From contig CAJLFQ010000027.1 of the NCBI GenBank assembly GCA_905205975.1, positions 1 to 25,167 of the forward strand: a stretch of DNA of 25,167 nt, given 5' to 3'. The stretch is from an uncultured Eubacteriales bacterium. Lineage in GTDB: Bacteria > Bacillota > Clostridia > Oscillospirales > QAMX01. The position numbers and the translations under genes were made by a program. Under the pieces are notes generated by a model. The model was not told the origin of the DNA. It searched no databases and worked only from the letters and a program-made list of their open reading frames with translations. Positions 8,390-16,479 of the stretch are shown in pieces. Every line of letters begins with the position of its first letter. Position 1 is the first letter of the stretch.

Positions 8390-9502
8390 ATGCCAAAAGC
8401 CCTTCAACTGGGAAATCTGACGACCATGAGCATTGGACAGGCCGTCGATACGCTGGCGGACGCCTATGGAGCGCTGATCCGATCGGGTCAGCCGATGCGG
8501 ATGCTGCCCTCCGTGATGCTGTGGGGGCCGCCGGGCGTCGGCAAGTCGCAGGGCGTCCGTCAGCTCGGCAAACGCATAGAAGCCGAATGCGGCAAACAGG
8601 TGCGGATCACAGACGTCCGCCTGCTGCTCTTTAACCCGATCGACCTCCGCGGCATTCCAACCGCCAACGCTGACAAAACGCTGGCCGTCTGGCTGCGGCC
8701 GCAGATTTTTGAAATGAGCGACGCGCCGGACGTCGTCAACATCCTGTTTCTGGATGAAATCTCAGCTGCGCCGCAGTCCGTGCAGGCGGCAGCATATCAG
8801 ATTACGCTGGACCGCAGAATCGGTGAACATGCGCTGCCCGAAAACTGCATTGTCATCGCGGCAGGCAACCGCGTCACCGATAAGAGCGTCGCGGTCAAAA
8901 TGCCGAAAGCGCTGGCAAACCGGCTCTGTCACCTCGAAATTCACGACGATTTTTCCAGCTGGCGGCGCTGGGCCGTGCAGAGCGGCGTGCATGAAAAAGT
9001 GATCGCCTTTCTGTCGAGCCGCCCGGATCTGCTGATGCAGTTTTCGACCGACAATGACGAGCTGGCGTTTGCCACGCCGCGCGCGTGGGAGATGGTTTCC
9101 AACCTGCTGAACATCGTTTCCGACGACATTGCAGTCGTCTACCCGATGATTTCCGGCTGTATCGGCTGCGGCGCCGCTTTGGAATTCCGGACGTGGAACG
9201 ACTTGTATGCACGCCTGCCGGATGTGCCGGGCATTTTCGCCGGGAAGCGTGTCCCTGTCCCGAAAGAAGCGGACGTCTTGTATGCGACGATTTCGGCGAT
9301 GGCCGCCCATGCGCGTGCGCATGCCGGCGACCGGACGTCGATTGCAAACGCGCTCGCCTACGCCGTGCAGATGCCGCCGGATTTTGCCGCCGTGCTTTTC
9401 CGGGATTTCTGCACGATTTCGCCCGAATTGAAACAATCCATGATGACGATGCCGGAATTCAATACATGGCTGTCCAAAAACGGCCGGTTTTTTAACCGAT
9501 GA
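8390..9502 (+). CDS. MoxR-type AAA+ ATPase
   Basis: The 370-aa protein has an AAA+ module of the MoxR class: Walker A GPPGVGKS (46-53), Walker B ILFLDE (118-123), sensor-1 in VIAAGNR (155-161, N160) and a downstream ANRLCHLEI (176-184) with a likely arginine finger at R178. A helical lid and C-terminal extension follow. MoxR ATPases act as chaperones that load metals or remodel partner complexes, usually with a VWA protein encoded next door, as here. An AAAGGAG site lies about nine bases before the ATG, and the helicase stop is 34 bases upstream. Its stop codon overlaps the start of the VWA gene (ATGA at 9499-9502), implying translational coupling. Confidence 0.92.
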   Translation: MPKALQLGNLTTMSIGQAVDTLADAYGALIRSGQPMRMLPSVMLWGPPGVGKSQGVRQLGKRIEAECGKQVRITDVRLLLFNPIDLRGIPTANADKTLAVWLRPQIFEMSDAPDVVNILFLDEISAAPQSVQAAAYQITLDRRIGEHALPENCIVIAAGNRVTDKSVAVKMPKALANRLCHLEIHDDFSSWRRWAVQSGVHEKVIAFLSSRPDLLMQFSTDNDELAFATPRAWEMVSNLLNIVSDDIAVVYPMISGCIGCGAALEFRTWNDLYARLPDVPGIFAGKRVPVPKEADVLYATISAMAAHARAHAGDRTSIANALAYAVQMPPDFAAVLFRDFCTISPELKQSMMTMPEFNTWLSKNGRFFNR

Positions 9503-10938
9503 GCGGGATGGATCCGGCCGCCCTCCAAAAATTGTCTGCCCGGCTGGCCGGGGCAAGGATGCGGATGCTGGCCGACAGCCGGTTCTTTGGATCGCTGATT
9601 TTGCAGCTGCGTTTTGCGGCGGATACCGAGGTTGAGCGGGTGGGCACCGACGGCGTGCGGCTTTATCTGAACCCGGCGTTTGTGGAAACGCTGAACGATG
9701 CGGCGCTGGATTTTCTTTTGTACCATGAGGTGATGCACCTTGCGCTGCGTCATGCAGTGCGCGGCGCGTCCATCCGGTCGGAGCGGCTGGATGAGGCGGC
9801 GGACATCATTGCAAACGCCAACCTGATGGCGGCGCTCGGCATGAAGGAGGCGCCGCTGATCGGCGGCGTCCGGCCGGAGCATTTGGCACCGGACGGGCGG
9901 GACGGCACGCTGTTTACGCTGGAATCCCTCTGCGCGCTGCTCGGCGGCGGTGCAGACGATGGTGACGCCGGTGAGGCAGACGGCATGCCGGCGGATGCTG
10001 ACGGCGCTGCCGCCGGCGGCGAAACAGAAAAGCAGGAAGCCGGAAAAGGTAAGGGAAAAAGTCAGGGCAAAGGAAAGGGCCAGGGCGAGGATCAAGACGA
10101 AGGAACAGGCAGCGGCAGCGGTCAGGGAAACGGTCAGGGCGAGGGCAGCGGCGACGGAAAAGGCAAAGGCCGCGGGAGCGGCAAAGGTCAAGGCCGCGGC
10201 CAAGGCAAAGGAAAAAGCCAGGGGCAGCGCGGGCGAATCGACAGCCATGACCGCTGGGGTCAGGGCGACAGCGAGTCGTTTCTCCACGACCGGTGGGTGC
10301 GTGCCGTCCGGAATGCGGCGGTTGCCGCCCGGAACGACGGCGGCACGGGCATCGGCGCGGAGGAGGCCATGCTCCGGCGGCTGCTGGGCGAGCTGCGCCC
10401 GCCGCAGAGCGACTGGCGGGAACTGCTGAACAACTTCGTGCAGGAGGAAATCACCGACTATTCGTTTGAACCGCCGGACCGGCGGTTCGACGGCGACTTC
10501 TTTCTGCCGGATTTCAACCAGCCGAGCGATACGGTACGCAATCTGCTGTTTGCGGTGGACACGTCCGGTTCCATCGGCGACAAAGCGCTGACGGCTGCAT
10601 TTTCCGAAATCAAGGGCGCAATCGACCAGTTTGACGGACGGCTGTCCGGCAAGCTCTGCTTTTTTGAGTCCAACGTGACGGAACCGATCGATTTTGAAAG
10701 CGTCGACGATCTGCTTCGCATCCGGCCGCATGGCGGCGGCGGAACGAATGTTGCCGCTGTGTTTGCCTTGGCGGCGGCGTTCGACCCGGACGAGCTAAGC
10801 TCCATTGTCATCCTGACGGACGGCGAGTGCCGCTATCCGCCGGAATCCGCGGCAAACGGCGTCCCGGTGCTGTGGCTGATCAACAACGAGACCCATACGC
10901 CGCCGTGGGGCAGGCTGGCAAGAATTTCAGTCGGATAA
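9499..10938 (+). CDS. Metallopeptidase-like plus VWA-domain protein (DUF2201 type)
   Basis: The 479-aa protein has three parts. An N-terminal metallopeptidase-like domain (about 5-145) carries HEVMH at 76-80, an HEXXH zinc site, with H85 nearby. A long low-complexity linker (about 150-247) is built of Gly, Lys, Gln, Asp and Ser. A C-terminal VWA domain (about 345-479) has the complete MIDAS set: DTSGS (354-358), T416 in GGGGTN, and D441 in ILTDGE. This layout is that of the DUF2201 metallopeptidase/VWA-like family found beside MoxR ATPases. No signal peptide is seen, so it is cytoplasmic. It likely binds and directs the MoxR ATPase. Peptidase activity is inferred from HEXXH only; no third zinc ligand was identified. 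Confidence 0.9.
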   Translation: MSGMDPAALQKLSARLAGARMRMLADSRFFGSLILQLRFAADTEVERVGTDGVRLYLNPAFVETLNDAALDFLLYHEVMHLALRHAVRGASIRSERLDEAADIIANANLMAALGMKEAPLIGGVRPEHLAPDGRDGTLFTLESLCALLGGGADDGDAGEADGMPADADGAAAGGETEKQEAGKGKGKSQGKGKGQGEDQDEGTGSGSGQGNGQGEGSGDGKGKGRGSGKGQGRGQGKGKSQGQRGRIDSHDRWGQGDSESFLHDRWVRAVRNAAVAARNDGGTGIGAEEAMLRRLLGELRPPQSDWRELLNNFVQEEITDYSFEPPDRRFDGDFFLPDFNQPSDTVRNLLFAVDTSGSIGDKALTAAFSEIKGAIDQFDGRLSGKLCFFESNVTEPIDFESVDDLLRIRPHGGGGTNVAAVFALAAAFDPDELSSIVILTDGECRYPPESAANGVPVLWLINNETHTPPWGRLARISVG

Positions 10939-10939
10939 C

Positions 10940-10974
10940 GTTCAAATACGGATGATCGCCATCCGCATTTGAAC
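10940..10974 (+). other. Long hairpin directly after the VWA stop codon
   Basis: The arms at 10940-10954 and 10960-10974 pair over 15 bases with one mismatch, around a five-base loop ATCGC. It begins one base after the stop codon but has no U-tract, so it is not a classical terminator. It may protect the 3' end of the operon mRNA or reduce read-through into the flavodoxin gene, whose ribosome site starts 24 bases later. Confidence 0.6.
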
Positions 10975-11011
10975 ATGGTCATAGATCCATTTCATACAGG
11001 AGGTATTTGAA

Positions 11012-11482
11012 ATGAAGAAAACATTGGTCGCTTATTTTTCGGCGAGCGGCGTCACAAAGGCGCTTGCGGAGCGTCTGGCGCAGGCTGTCGGCGCAGATCT
11101 ATTTGAAATCCGCCCGGCTGTGCCGTATACGGATGCGGATCTCGACTGGCGCAATCCGCAGTCGCGCAGCACTGTCGAGATGAAGAATCCGGCGTCGCGC
11201 CCGGAAATTGCGGAGACCTGCGACGTGCAGGGCTATGACCGGATTTTTGTCGGCTTCCCGATCTGGTGGTATGTCGCGCCGACCATCGTGAACACCTTCC
11301 TAGCGTCCTGCAGGCTGGCGGGCAAAACCGTCGTACCGTTTGCAACGTCCGGCGGAAGCGGCATGGGCAAGACCAACGAACACCTTTTGCCGAGCGTGAC
11401 CGGTGCAAAACTGGCGGAAGGCCGCGTCTTCCGCTCCAATACCAACGAGAAAACGCTGGCAGCGTGGGCAGAACAGTTCTGA
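11012..11482 (+). CDS. Flavodoxin family protein
   Basis: The 156-aa protein is a single flavodoxin-like domain (Flavodoxin_4 type). The N-terminal FMN phosphate loop YFSASGVTKALA (residues 8-19) follows the first beta strand. Further markers are VGFPIWWYVAP (around 80-90), which stacks on the flavin, and PFATSGGSGMG (around 109-119). It is probably an FMN-binding electron carrier or quinone/NADPH-type reductase in the cytoplasm. AGGAGGT (10998-11004) is a near-ideal ribosome site eight bases before the ATG. It lies 73 bases after the VWA gene on the same strand with no clear own promoter, so it may be read from the helicase operon; nothing ties it functionally to that operon. Confidence 0.9.
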   Translation: MKKTLVAYFSASGVTKALAERLAQAVGADLFEIRPAVPYTDADLDWRNPQSRSTVEMKNPASRPEIAETCDVQGYDRIFVGFPIWWYVAPTIVNTFLASCRLAGKTVVPFATSGGSGMGKTNEHLLPSVTGAKLAEGRVFRSNTNEKTLAAWAEQF

Positions 11483-11492
11483 ATCCGCGCCG

Positions 11493-11535
11493 CAAAAAAA
11501 ACGGGCCGCCCTGTATCCAAACAGGGCGGCCCGTT
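11493..11535 (-). terminator. Intrinsic terminator of the first solute-binding protein gene
   Basis: The arms AACGGGCCGCCCTGT (11500-11514) and ACAGGGCGGCCCGTT (11521-11535) pair perfectly around a six-base loop. The A-run at 11493-11500 gives the U-tract on the minus strand, so it ends the gene at 11601. It also separates the converging flavodoxin gene. Confidence 0.92.
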
Positions 11536-11600
11536 CTGCATCATTTCGTGAAAAGACGGGTGCAGGCGAATGATCCAGGATCGCCCGCGCCGGTAATGCG

Positions 11601-13055
11601 CTATTTCTGCTGGAAGACGTTGTCCAGCTCGGCCTGAACCTGATCCTGATAGGCTTCGGCAGCGGCTGCCGGCGTCAGGGTCAGTTCGTAAATGGACTTG
11701 TACAGCCCCTTTCGGGTGATCTGGTACATCGCGTCGCTGCATTTTGCGATGTTCATCATCGAATGCGGCACGGCGTAGTCGAAAAGCATTTCCATAGAAT
11801 CTTCATCGTCGGCGAGATTGCCGCGAATCTGATCTTTGTAGGCGTCCAAATCGGTGACGCCGGCGCCGATTTCGTTCATGACGATGGCGGCTTTTTCCCA
11901 ATCCTGGTTGGCAATCTGGCAGACGAAGGTGTCCAGGTTGACCATGTTCAAGGTGTAGTGGTCCACATTCGGTCCCTTCGGGATCGGCAGAATGCCGAGC
12001 TTGCCGTTGCCCGCCATTTCTTTGAATTCGTTGCTGAAGTTGCCGCCCCACAGACCGGCGAAGCCGGATTTCCCGGCGAAGAAGTCGGTGCGGCGCTGGC
12101 CGCGGGATGCAGTGTCGTTGATGACCGGGAGCGTGATATCCGGCTGCGAAATCGCGTACATGAAGTCGAGGGATGGCATCAGCTGCGGGTCGTTCAGGTT
12201 GGCAACCCATTTGCCGTCCTTGTAGACGATCGGACCGGTTCCGTTCGTCCACGCCTCGTTGCCGTCGCAGTCGAGCGCGACGCCGTAAATGTCAAAGTTC
12301 CCGTCGGCGTCAACGTCTTTTGTGATTTTGCGGGCGACTTCAACCATCATCGCATAGTCCCATTTGCCGTCGCGGACGGCCTGGAACAGCGTGTCGGCCG
12401 GGTAGCCTGCTGCTTCGGTCAGCTCTTTGTTGAAGGCGTAGAAGTGGCCGAGGCGCGTACAGCCGAATTTGCCGGTTACGTCGAGCGCCCAGATATGGCC
12501 GTTGATTTCGCTCATTTTCGTATAGACCTGGTTGAAATTGTCTTCGTTGAAGAGGTCGAGTCCGGCGCCGGTCATCGATTCGAGCGGGCGGATGCCGCCC
12601 ATCATGGCGAGCGGAATCCACGTGCTCTGGCGGGTGCAGATGAAGTCCGCCAGCTTGAGATTGCCGACGGCTGCCGGCAGCATGGCCTCGGTTCCGTTGT
12701 AAATGGGTTCAGCAATGATCGTGCAGTTCAGCCGTTCTTCGATGTCGGCGTAGATGGCAAGCAGCTCATCGAAAATTGCTGTGCCTTTGTGGCTGCTGGC
12801 ATCTGTATTGGAGAGACCGACGTAGTTATAGGTCGTCAGCTGAAATACATAGCCGTCCAGGTCGGTTCGGTTTGCGGGATCGATCGGTTTGGTTTGGTCG
12901 GGGTCTTGGGTGGATGGCGCTGTCGAGGTCTGCATTGGAGCCGGGGTGGTGGCGTCGGGCTTCCTGCCGCCGTCTTTGGTGCAGCCGGCGAAGATCAGCG
13001 GAACGATCATCAGCGCGGCAAGCGTCAAAGCGAGCAAACGAAACGGTTTACACAT
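11601..13055 (-). CDS. Extracellular solute-binding lipoprotein (ABC transporter), copy 1
   Basis: The 484-aa protein begins with a lipoprotein signal peptide and lipobox IFAGC (C25), then a Pro/Thr/Ser-rich linker to about residue 65, and a family-1-like periplasmic-binding fold. A calcium-type DVDADGNFD loop sits at 247-255, as in many sugar-binding members. It would sit on the outer face of the membrane and hand a carbohydrate or similar solute to an ABC permease. No permease or ATPase gene is near. It is strongly similar to the protein at 16554-18008 and has the same length. GAGGAGG precedes the ATG and it has its own consensus promoter and terminator, so it is a single-gene unit. Confidence 0.9.
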   Translation of the reverse strand: MCKPFRLLALTLAALMIVPLIFAGCTKDGGRKPDATTPAPMQTSTAPSTQDPDQTKPIDPANRTDLDGYVFQLTTYNYVGLSNTDASSHKGTAIFDELLAIYADIEERLNCTIIAEPIYNGTEAMLPAAVGNLKLADFICTRQSTWIPLAMMGGIRPLESMTGAGLDLFNEDNFNQVYTKMSEINGHIWALDVTGKFGCTRLGHFYAFNKELTEAAGYPADTLFQAVRDGKWDYAMMVEVARKITKDVDADGNFDIYGVALDCDGNEAWTNGTGPIVYKDGKWVANLNDPQLMPSLDFMYAISQPDITLPVINDTASRGQRRTDFFAGKSGFAGLWGGNFSNEFKEMAGNGKLGILPIPKGPNVDHYTLNMVNLDTFVCQIANQDWEKAAIVMNEIGAGVTDLDAYKDQIRGNLADDEDSMEMLFDYAVPHSMMNIAKCSDAMYQITRKGLYKSIYELTLTPAAAAEAYQDQVQAELDNVFQQK

Positions 13056-13118
13056 CAGTCAAAGACCTCCTCAATCAAATTGGCGCGGGCATCATGCCCT
13101 AGCGTCTGCTTTATCTTT

Positions 13119-13148
13119 ATTATAGCATCTGAAAAAAATGATTGTCAA
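13119..13148 (-). promoter_or_regulatory. Promoter of solute-binding protein copy 1
   Basis: On the minus strand TTGACA (13148-13143) and TATAAT (13124-13119) are both perfect, 18 bases apart. The ATG is about 64 bases downstream. This suggests strong basal expression. Confidence 0.88.
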
Positions 13149-13214
13149 GCATGTCCGGCGCCAAACCATACAGAATTCCAAAACGAAGCGGCATGTCATC
13201 CGAAATCGCCTCTG

Positions 13215-13251
13215 AAAAAAGCCCGTCCAGCTCCAAAGGAACTGGACGGGC
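13215..13251 (-). terminator. Intrinsic terminator of the VWA-ceramidase gene
   Basis: GCCCGTCCAG (13221-13230) pairs with CTGGACGGGC (13242-13251), and the inner TCC/GGA may extend the stem. The A-run at 13215-13220 gives six U on the minus strand. It lies just after the stop at 13270 and before the promoter of solute-binding protein copy 1. Confidence 0.9.
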
Positions 13252-13269
13252 GCGGAAAGAGCAGATGCG

Positions 13270-16149
13270 TCAGCGGGCTTTTGCCATGAGACCGCGGAAG
13301 GCTTCCGCAACGGTGTATGCCGTCTGCGGGCCGCAGGAGTTTGTCTCCTCATAGTGGTGGCGCCACGAACCCTGCGGATACTGCTCGATATACGGCAGGT
13401 TCGGGTTCAGCAGGAAATCGTTGGGTGCGACGATGTAGCCCATCATGTCGTTGGCCTGACCGAAGACGAGCAGATCGACAAACCGGTCGCCGTAATCGCG
13501 TCCGGTGGCTTCGGCGATTTCAGCCAGCAGATCAATCGGTTCTGCATCCGGGTTGTGCGGATCCAGGTAGTAGTCGCCGGTGCCGCCTTCCAGCATGCCG
13601 CCGTAGACGAGTTCCGGGAAAATTTCGCCGGGCATCAGCACGAGCCCTTTGACGCGGCTGCCTTCCTTCTGATAAAACTCGAAGTAGTGCATTTCCGTGG
13701 AGGCGTAGTTGCCAAGGTTTTCAGAGAGCACCTGATAATAGGTGCGCCCAAAGGCGAGCATGGTGCGGACGGCAATGTCCTTGTCCGAAACGCCGCCATC
13801 GCCCTTCAGCCGCAGGAAGGTCGTCAGCGCGTTGGCGGCGGCTGTGCCGAGCGTCTGCAAATCGGAGACGCCAGCCAGCGTGCCGCGCAGACCAGTGTTC
13901 AGATCCTTGAGGTAGGTGCGCGTGTTGATGATCTTGAGCTGGGCGAGCAGTGCCAGCACATAGTTGTCGATTTTCGCTTCAAAGCTGGTCGACACGGTGT
14001 TCAGCTTGGCGGAAAGCTCGATTTCGTCGGCCGCCGTGATGCCGCAGACGAGTTCGCCGGTGCGCTGACCGGTGATCTGCGTGATTTTCCAGTAGTTTTG
14101 ACGCGTATTGCGCGGTTCATATCCTTCCGGAAGCGTCTGATTGCGCTTCGTCCGGATCTGTCCGCCGATGGCGCCGGTGAAGAAGATGAAATCGGCGTCG
14201 TCATTCTGTGCGTCCAGATAATCCTGGAAGGGGTCTAAGAAGTCGGCGCTGATGTACTGGTTCATATCCTGCAGGGCTTCCAGATGCGTTCCGAAGTGGA
14301 TCAGATACAGCTCTTTGGAGCCGTCGGACGGGGCAAAACGGAACCGGGTAATCAGGCTGGCGTTTTCCGTGACATAGGGGTAGCGGCGGTCTTCCACGAG
14401 CGGTTCCGGATAGCCGGTCTGTTCGGCGGCGTCAGCCGTCCCGACGTGAAGCGTACCGGGTTTCTGCGCGTTGAAGGCGGCGACTGCGGCGGATTCAATG
14501 CGCTCCAGCACCATCGCGAAATAGGCGTCGTCCTTGCCGTCGGCATAAATCGGTCCCCAGATGCCCATGGTGTCGATGGAGGCGTGGTTGTGTGCGGAGA
14601 GCACGTGGACTTCGCGGATGCCGTGTTCATAGACGAACGGGGCGAGCGCATCGCGGATGCGGTTGACATCGGCGCGCGCCATGCCGATCGATTCGACGGA
14701 GACCATCAGGATTGCGCCGCGTCCGGTGTGATCGTCGAGGCAGACGGCACGGATGTGCGGCTCGTCCAGATAACCGAGGCACGGCAGGTCGATTTCGTAT
14801 CCGGCCATGTAGTAGCGGGTGGCTTCCGGCGTATAGTCGGTCAGTTCCATGTCGCCGACTTCGGCGGCCAGCGCACGGTAATCCGCGTCGAGCTGTGCGT
14901 CGTCGGAAGCGCCGGTGGCGAAGTATGCGGCGAGGTTCTGCGCGGCTGCGGCTTCCGCTTCGGCGGCGGTCATTCCGGCGGTCTCATAGCGGGCAGCGGC
15001 ATCGGCAAGCACGACCGCTTCACCGTTGGCCAGCGCCGTTTCAGCAGCGCCGAACTGCGCTTCAAACGCGGCGAGGTCTTCGGTGAATGTGGCGGAGTTT
15101 GCAAGCAGGCGTTCCGGAGAGAACGGCGGGTCGATCGGCAGAACGCGATCCACAAAGCTCCGGAGAGACTGCACCATGGACGACGGATAGCGGTTCGGCG
15201 CCGCGGTCATGGTGTTCAGCTTGGCGTTCAGAATCTGAAGCGATTCCGGCAGGCCGCTGGCGTCAAACGAAAGGTCATCGCTGAAAATGCTGCGGTCGTA
15301 GAGCAGACCGGAGGAAGGCAGATCTTCCGGCTTGTACGACATAAAGGGGACGTTGGCGGGCAGCAGGGATTCTTTGGCGAATCCGACCGTCCAGCCGGTG
15401 CCGACGGCGCAGTCGAACGGGTCGTCGCCTGCGGCAAGGTCTGCGGCGATGGCGGCGGCGGGGTTCGCATCGGCGGTGTAGTACCCCTGATCCTGTGCCG
15501 CGAGCAGCAGATGTTCGGCGGAAGAGCCGGAAGCAGCGCCGACGCTGACGGCATAGATCCCTGCGCCGAAATCGCGGGACAGATGCGCCTGGTCGAGCGT
15601 CTGCTCGATGCAGGTGGTTGTGGTGACAAGGCCGGAGCCGAGCGATACTTCATCGTTCTTGTCGTTGTAGTATTTCGGTTCGCCGGCGGTGACTAAAACG
15701 ATCGCCTGACGCGCACCGGCACGGCCGGTCTGCTGCAGGCAGTTGCTTGCCGCGACGAGCCCGGCTTCCAGGTTGGCAGCCTTGTGTGAGGGGGTCGTGA
15801 CGTTGACGGAGGAGCGGAGGATGGTTTTGACCGCGGTAAACGCGTGGGAAACCGCCGCTTCTTTTGCGAAGGTGACGAGTGCGACGCGGGCGTTGCTGTT
15901 CCGGTCGAGAATCTGCGTGATGAGCGCCTTGGCGGTTCGCTTGGCGGCGGTCATCCGGGATTCATAGCAGCCGGAAAGATGAGTATGGGATTTTGCACAG
16001 GCGAGGATGGTTTCGTCCATCGCGGAGGAACGGTCGAGGACAACGACGACGTCGATGGCCTCGGCCGTCGCGGCGGCTGGCGTCACCGGGATGAGCCCGG
16101 CGAGCAGGAAGCACGCGAGCAGCAGGGATAGAAGGTGCCGTTTTTTCAT
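13270..16149 (-). CDS. Secreted VWA-domain / neutral ceramidase-like protein
   Basis: The 959-aa protein starts with a Sec signal peptide (residues 1-28, AAATA cleavage region). A VWA-like domain spans about 31-240, a linker 241-440, and a region like neutral/alkaline ceramidase about 440-670. The VWA metal site is degenerate: DRSSA (39-43) replaces DxSxS, A-N-L near 124-126 replaces T-N-L, and VTAGEP (153-158) has Ala at the usual Asp. The ceramidase-like part shows SAHNHASID (518-526; H520 and H522 as possible zinc ligands), HFGTHLEAL (618-626) and FFTGAIGGQ (656-664). No sortase motif or C-terminal membrane span is seen, so it is probably released or held noncovalently. The substrate could be a lipid or glycan and is not proven. 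AAAGGGGG precedes the ATG. Confidence 0.75.
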   Translation of the reverse strand: MKKRHLLSLLLACFLLAGLIPVTPAAATAEAIDVVVVLDRSSAMDETILACAKSHTHLSGCYESRMTAAKRTAKALITQILDRNSNARVALVTFAKEAAVSHAFTAVKTILRSSVNVTTPSHKAANLEAGLVAASNCLQQTGRAGARQAIVLVTAGEPKYYNDKNDEVSLGSGLVTTTTCIEQTLDQAHLSRDFGAGIYAVSVGAASGSSAEHLLLAAQDQGYYTADANPAAAIAADLAAGDDPFDCAVGTGWTVGFAKESLLPANVPFMSYKPEDLPSSGLLYDRSIFSDDLSFDASGLPESLQILNAKLNTMTAAPNRYPSSMVQSLRSFVDRVLPIDPPFSPERLLANSATFTEDLAAFEAQFGAAETALANGEAVVLADAAARYETAGMTAAEAEAAAAQNLAAYFATGASDDAQLDADYRALAAEVGDMELTDYTPEATRYYMAGYEIDLPCLGYLDEPHIRAVCLDDHTGRGAILMVSVESIGMARADVNRIRDALAPFVYEHGIREVHVLSAHNHASIDTMGIWGPIYADGKDDAYFAMVLERIESAAVAAFNAQKPGTLHVGTADAAEQTGYPEPLVEDRRYPYVTENASLITRFRFAPSDGSKELYLIHFGTHLEALQDMNQYISADFLDPFQDYLDAQNDDADFIFFTGAIGGQIRTKRNQTLPEGYEPRNTRQNYWKITQITGQRTGELVCGITAADEIELSAKLNTVSTSFEAKIDNYVLALLAQLKIINTRTYLKDLNTGLRGTLAGVSDLQTLGTAAANALTTFLRLKGDGGVSDKDIAVRTMLAFGRTYYQVLSENLGNYASTEMHYFEFYQKEGSRVKGLVLMPGEIFPELVYGGMLEGGTGDYYLDPHNPDAEPIDLLAEIAEATGRDYGDRFVDLLVFGQANDMMGYIVAPNDFLLNPNLPYIEQYPQGSWRHHYEETNSCGPQTAYTVAEAFRGLMAKAR

Positions 16150-16176
16150 TTGAGGTTCCCCCTTTGTAAAATATCG

Positions 16177-16200
16177 TGAACGCCCCGAAGGGCGGTTTCA
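16177..16200 (-). promoter_or_regulatory. UUCG-capped hairpin in the VWA-ceramidase leader
   Basis: On the minus strand CGCCC-TTCG-GGGCG forms a UUCG-tetraloop hairpin, extended by TGAA/TTCA across a two-base bulge. It lies about 28 bases upstream of the start codon in the 5' leader. It may stabilise the mRNA. It does not cover the ribosome site. Confidence 0.5.
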
Positions 16201-16244
16201 CCGCATCGGGTGCAGCAGGATGCATGCGGGGGTGTCTTGCCGAT

Positions 16245-16253
16245 AGGATACCA
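16245..16253 (-). promoter_or_regulatory. Possible extended -10 promoter for the VWA-ceramidase gene
   Basis: On the minus strand TGGTATCCT is an extended -10-like element, about 95 bases before the start codon. No good -35 is found 17 bases upstream. It is the best candidate because the upstream gene ends in a strong terminator. Confidence 0.35.
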
Positions 16254-16313
16254 TAGAAAAAACAAAAAAACTGGCGTGTTTTGTCGGATTATTCCGAAGA
16301 AAGCATTAAACCG

Positions 16314-16333
16314 TTCGACAAAATTCGACAAAA
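16314..16333. repeat. Tandem duplication of a 10-base unit
   Basis: TTCGACAAAA occurs twice head to tail (16314-16323 and 16324-16333). It lies upstream of the possible VWA-ceramidase promoter and could be an operator-like direct repeat or simple slippage. Confidence 0.5.
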
Positions 16334-16343
16334 TCCGCGCGAT

Positions 16344-16457
16344 ACAGCGGATTCGGGCGCATCCGAGCGGGTTTGGCGCGAGAAACGTGCGAAAGCGCCG
16401 GTTTGCGCAAGCTGGGACGGGGCGCGGAACAAAACGCACAGCGGATTCGGGCGCATC
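16344..16457. repeat. 20-bp direct repeat pair in the intergenic region
   Basis: The 20-mer beginning ACAGCGGATT is identical at 16344-16363 and 16438-16457. A shorter related CACAGCGGGCG lies in the terminator at 16489. The whole 16201-16480 stretch, over 300 bases with 16150-16200, holds no gene I can support. Confidence 0.6.
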
Positions 16458-16479
16458 TGCGCAGGACGGCGCGCAGGCG

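Noticed and set aside
9358..10731. 457-codon minus-strand frame opposite the VWA gene
   Set aside because: Its apparent hydrophobic Ala/Leu repeats are the reverse reading of the Gly/Lys/Gln linker, and there is no promoter or ribosome site.
4819..10938. Integrated conjugative element or prophage carrying the helicase operon
   Set aside because: No integrase, relaxase, capsid or attachment repeats are visible, and metabolic genes lie on both sides.
11763..13289. 508-codon plus-strand frame opposite solute-binding protein copy 1; similar frames at 14284-15696 and 16281-17882
   Set aside because: They mirror real minus-strand genes in GC-rich DNA with strong codon bias. The copy-1 and copy-2 antisense frames resemble each other only because the sense genes are paralogues.
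16314..16457. Possible CRISPR-like array
   Set aside because: There is only one tandem pair and one 20-bp pair, with no regular spacing, no third full unit and no cas gene.
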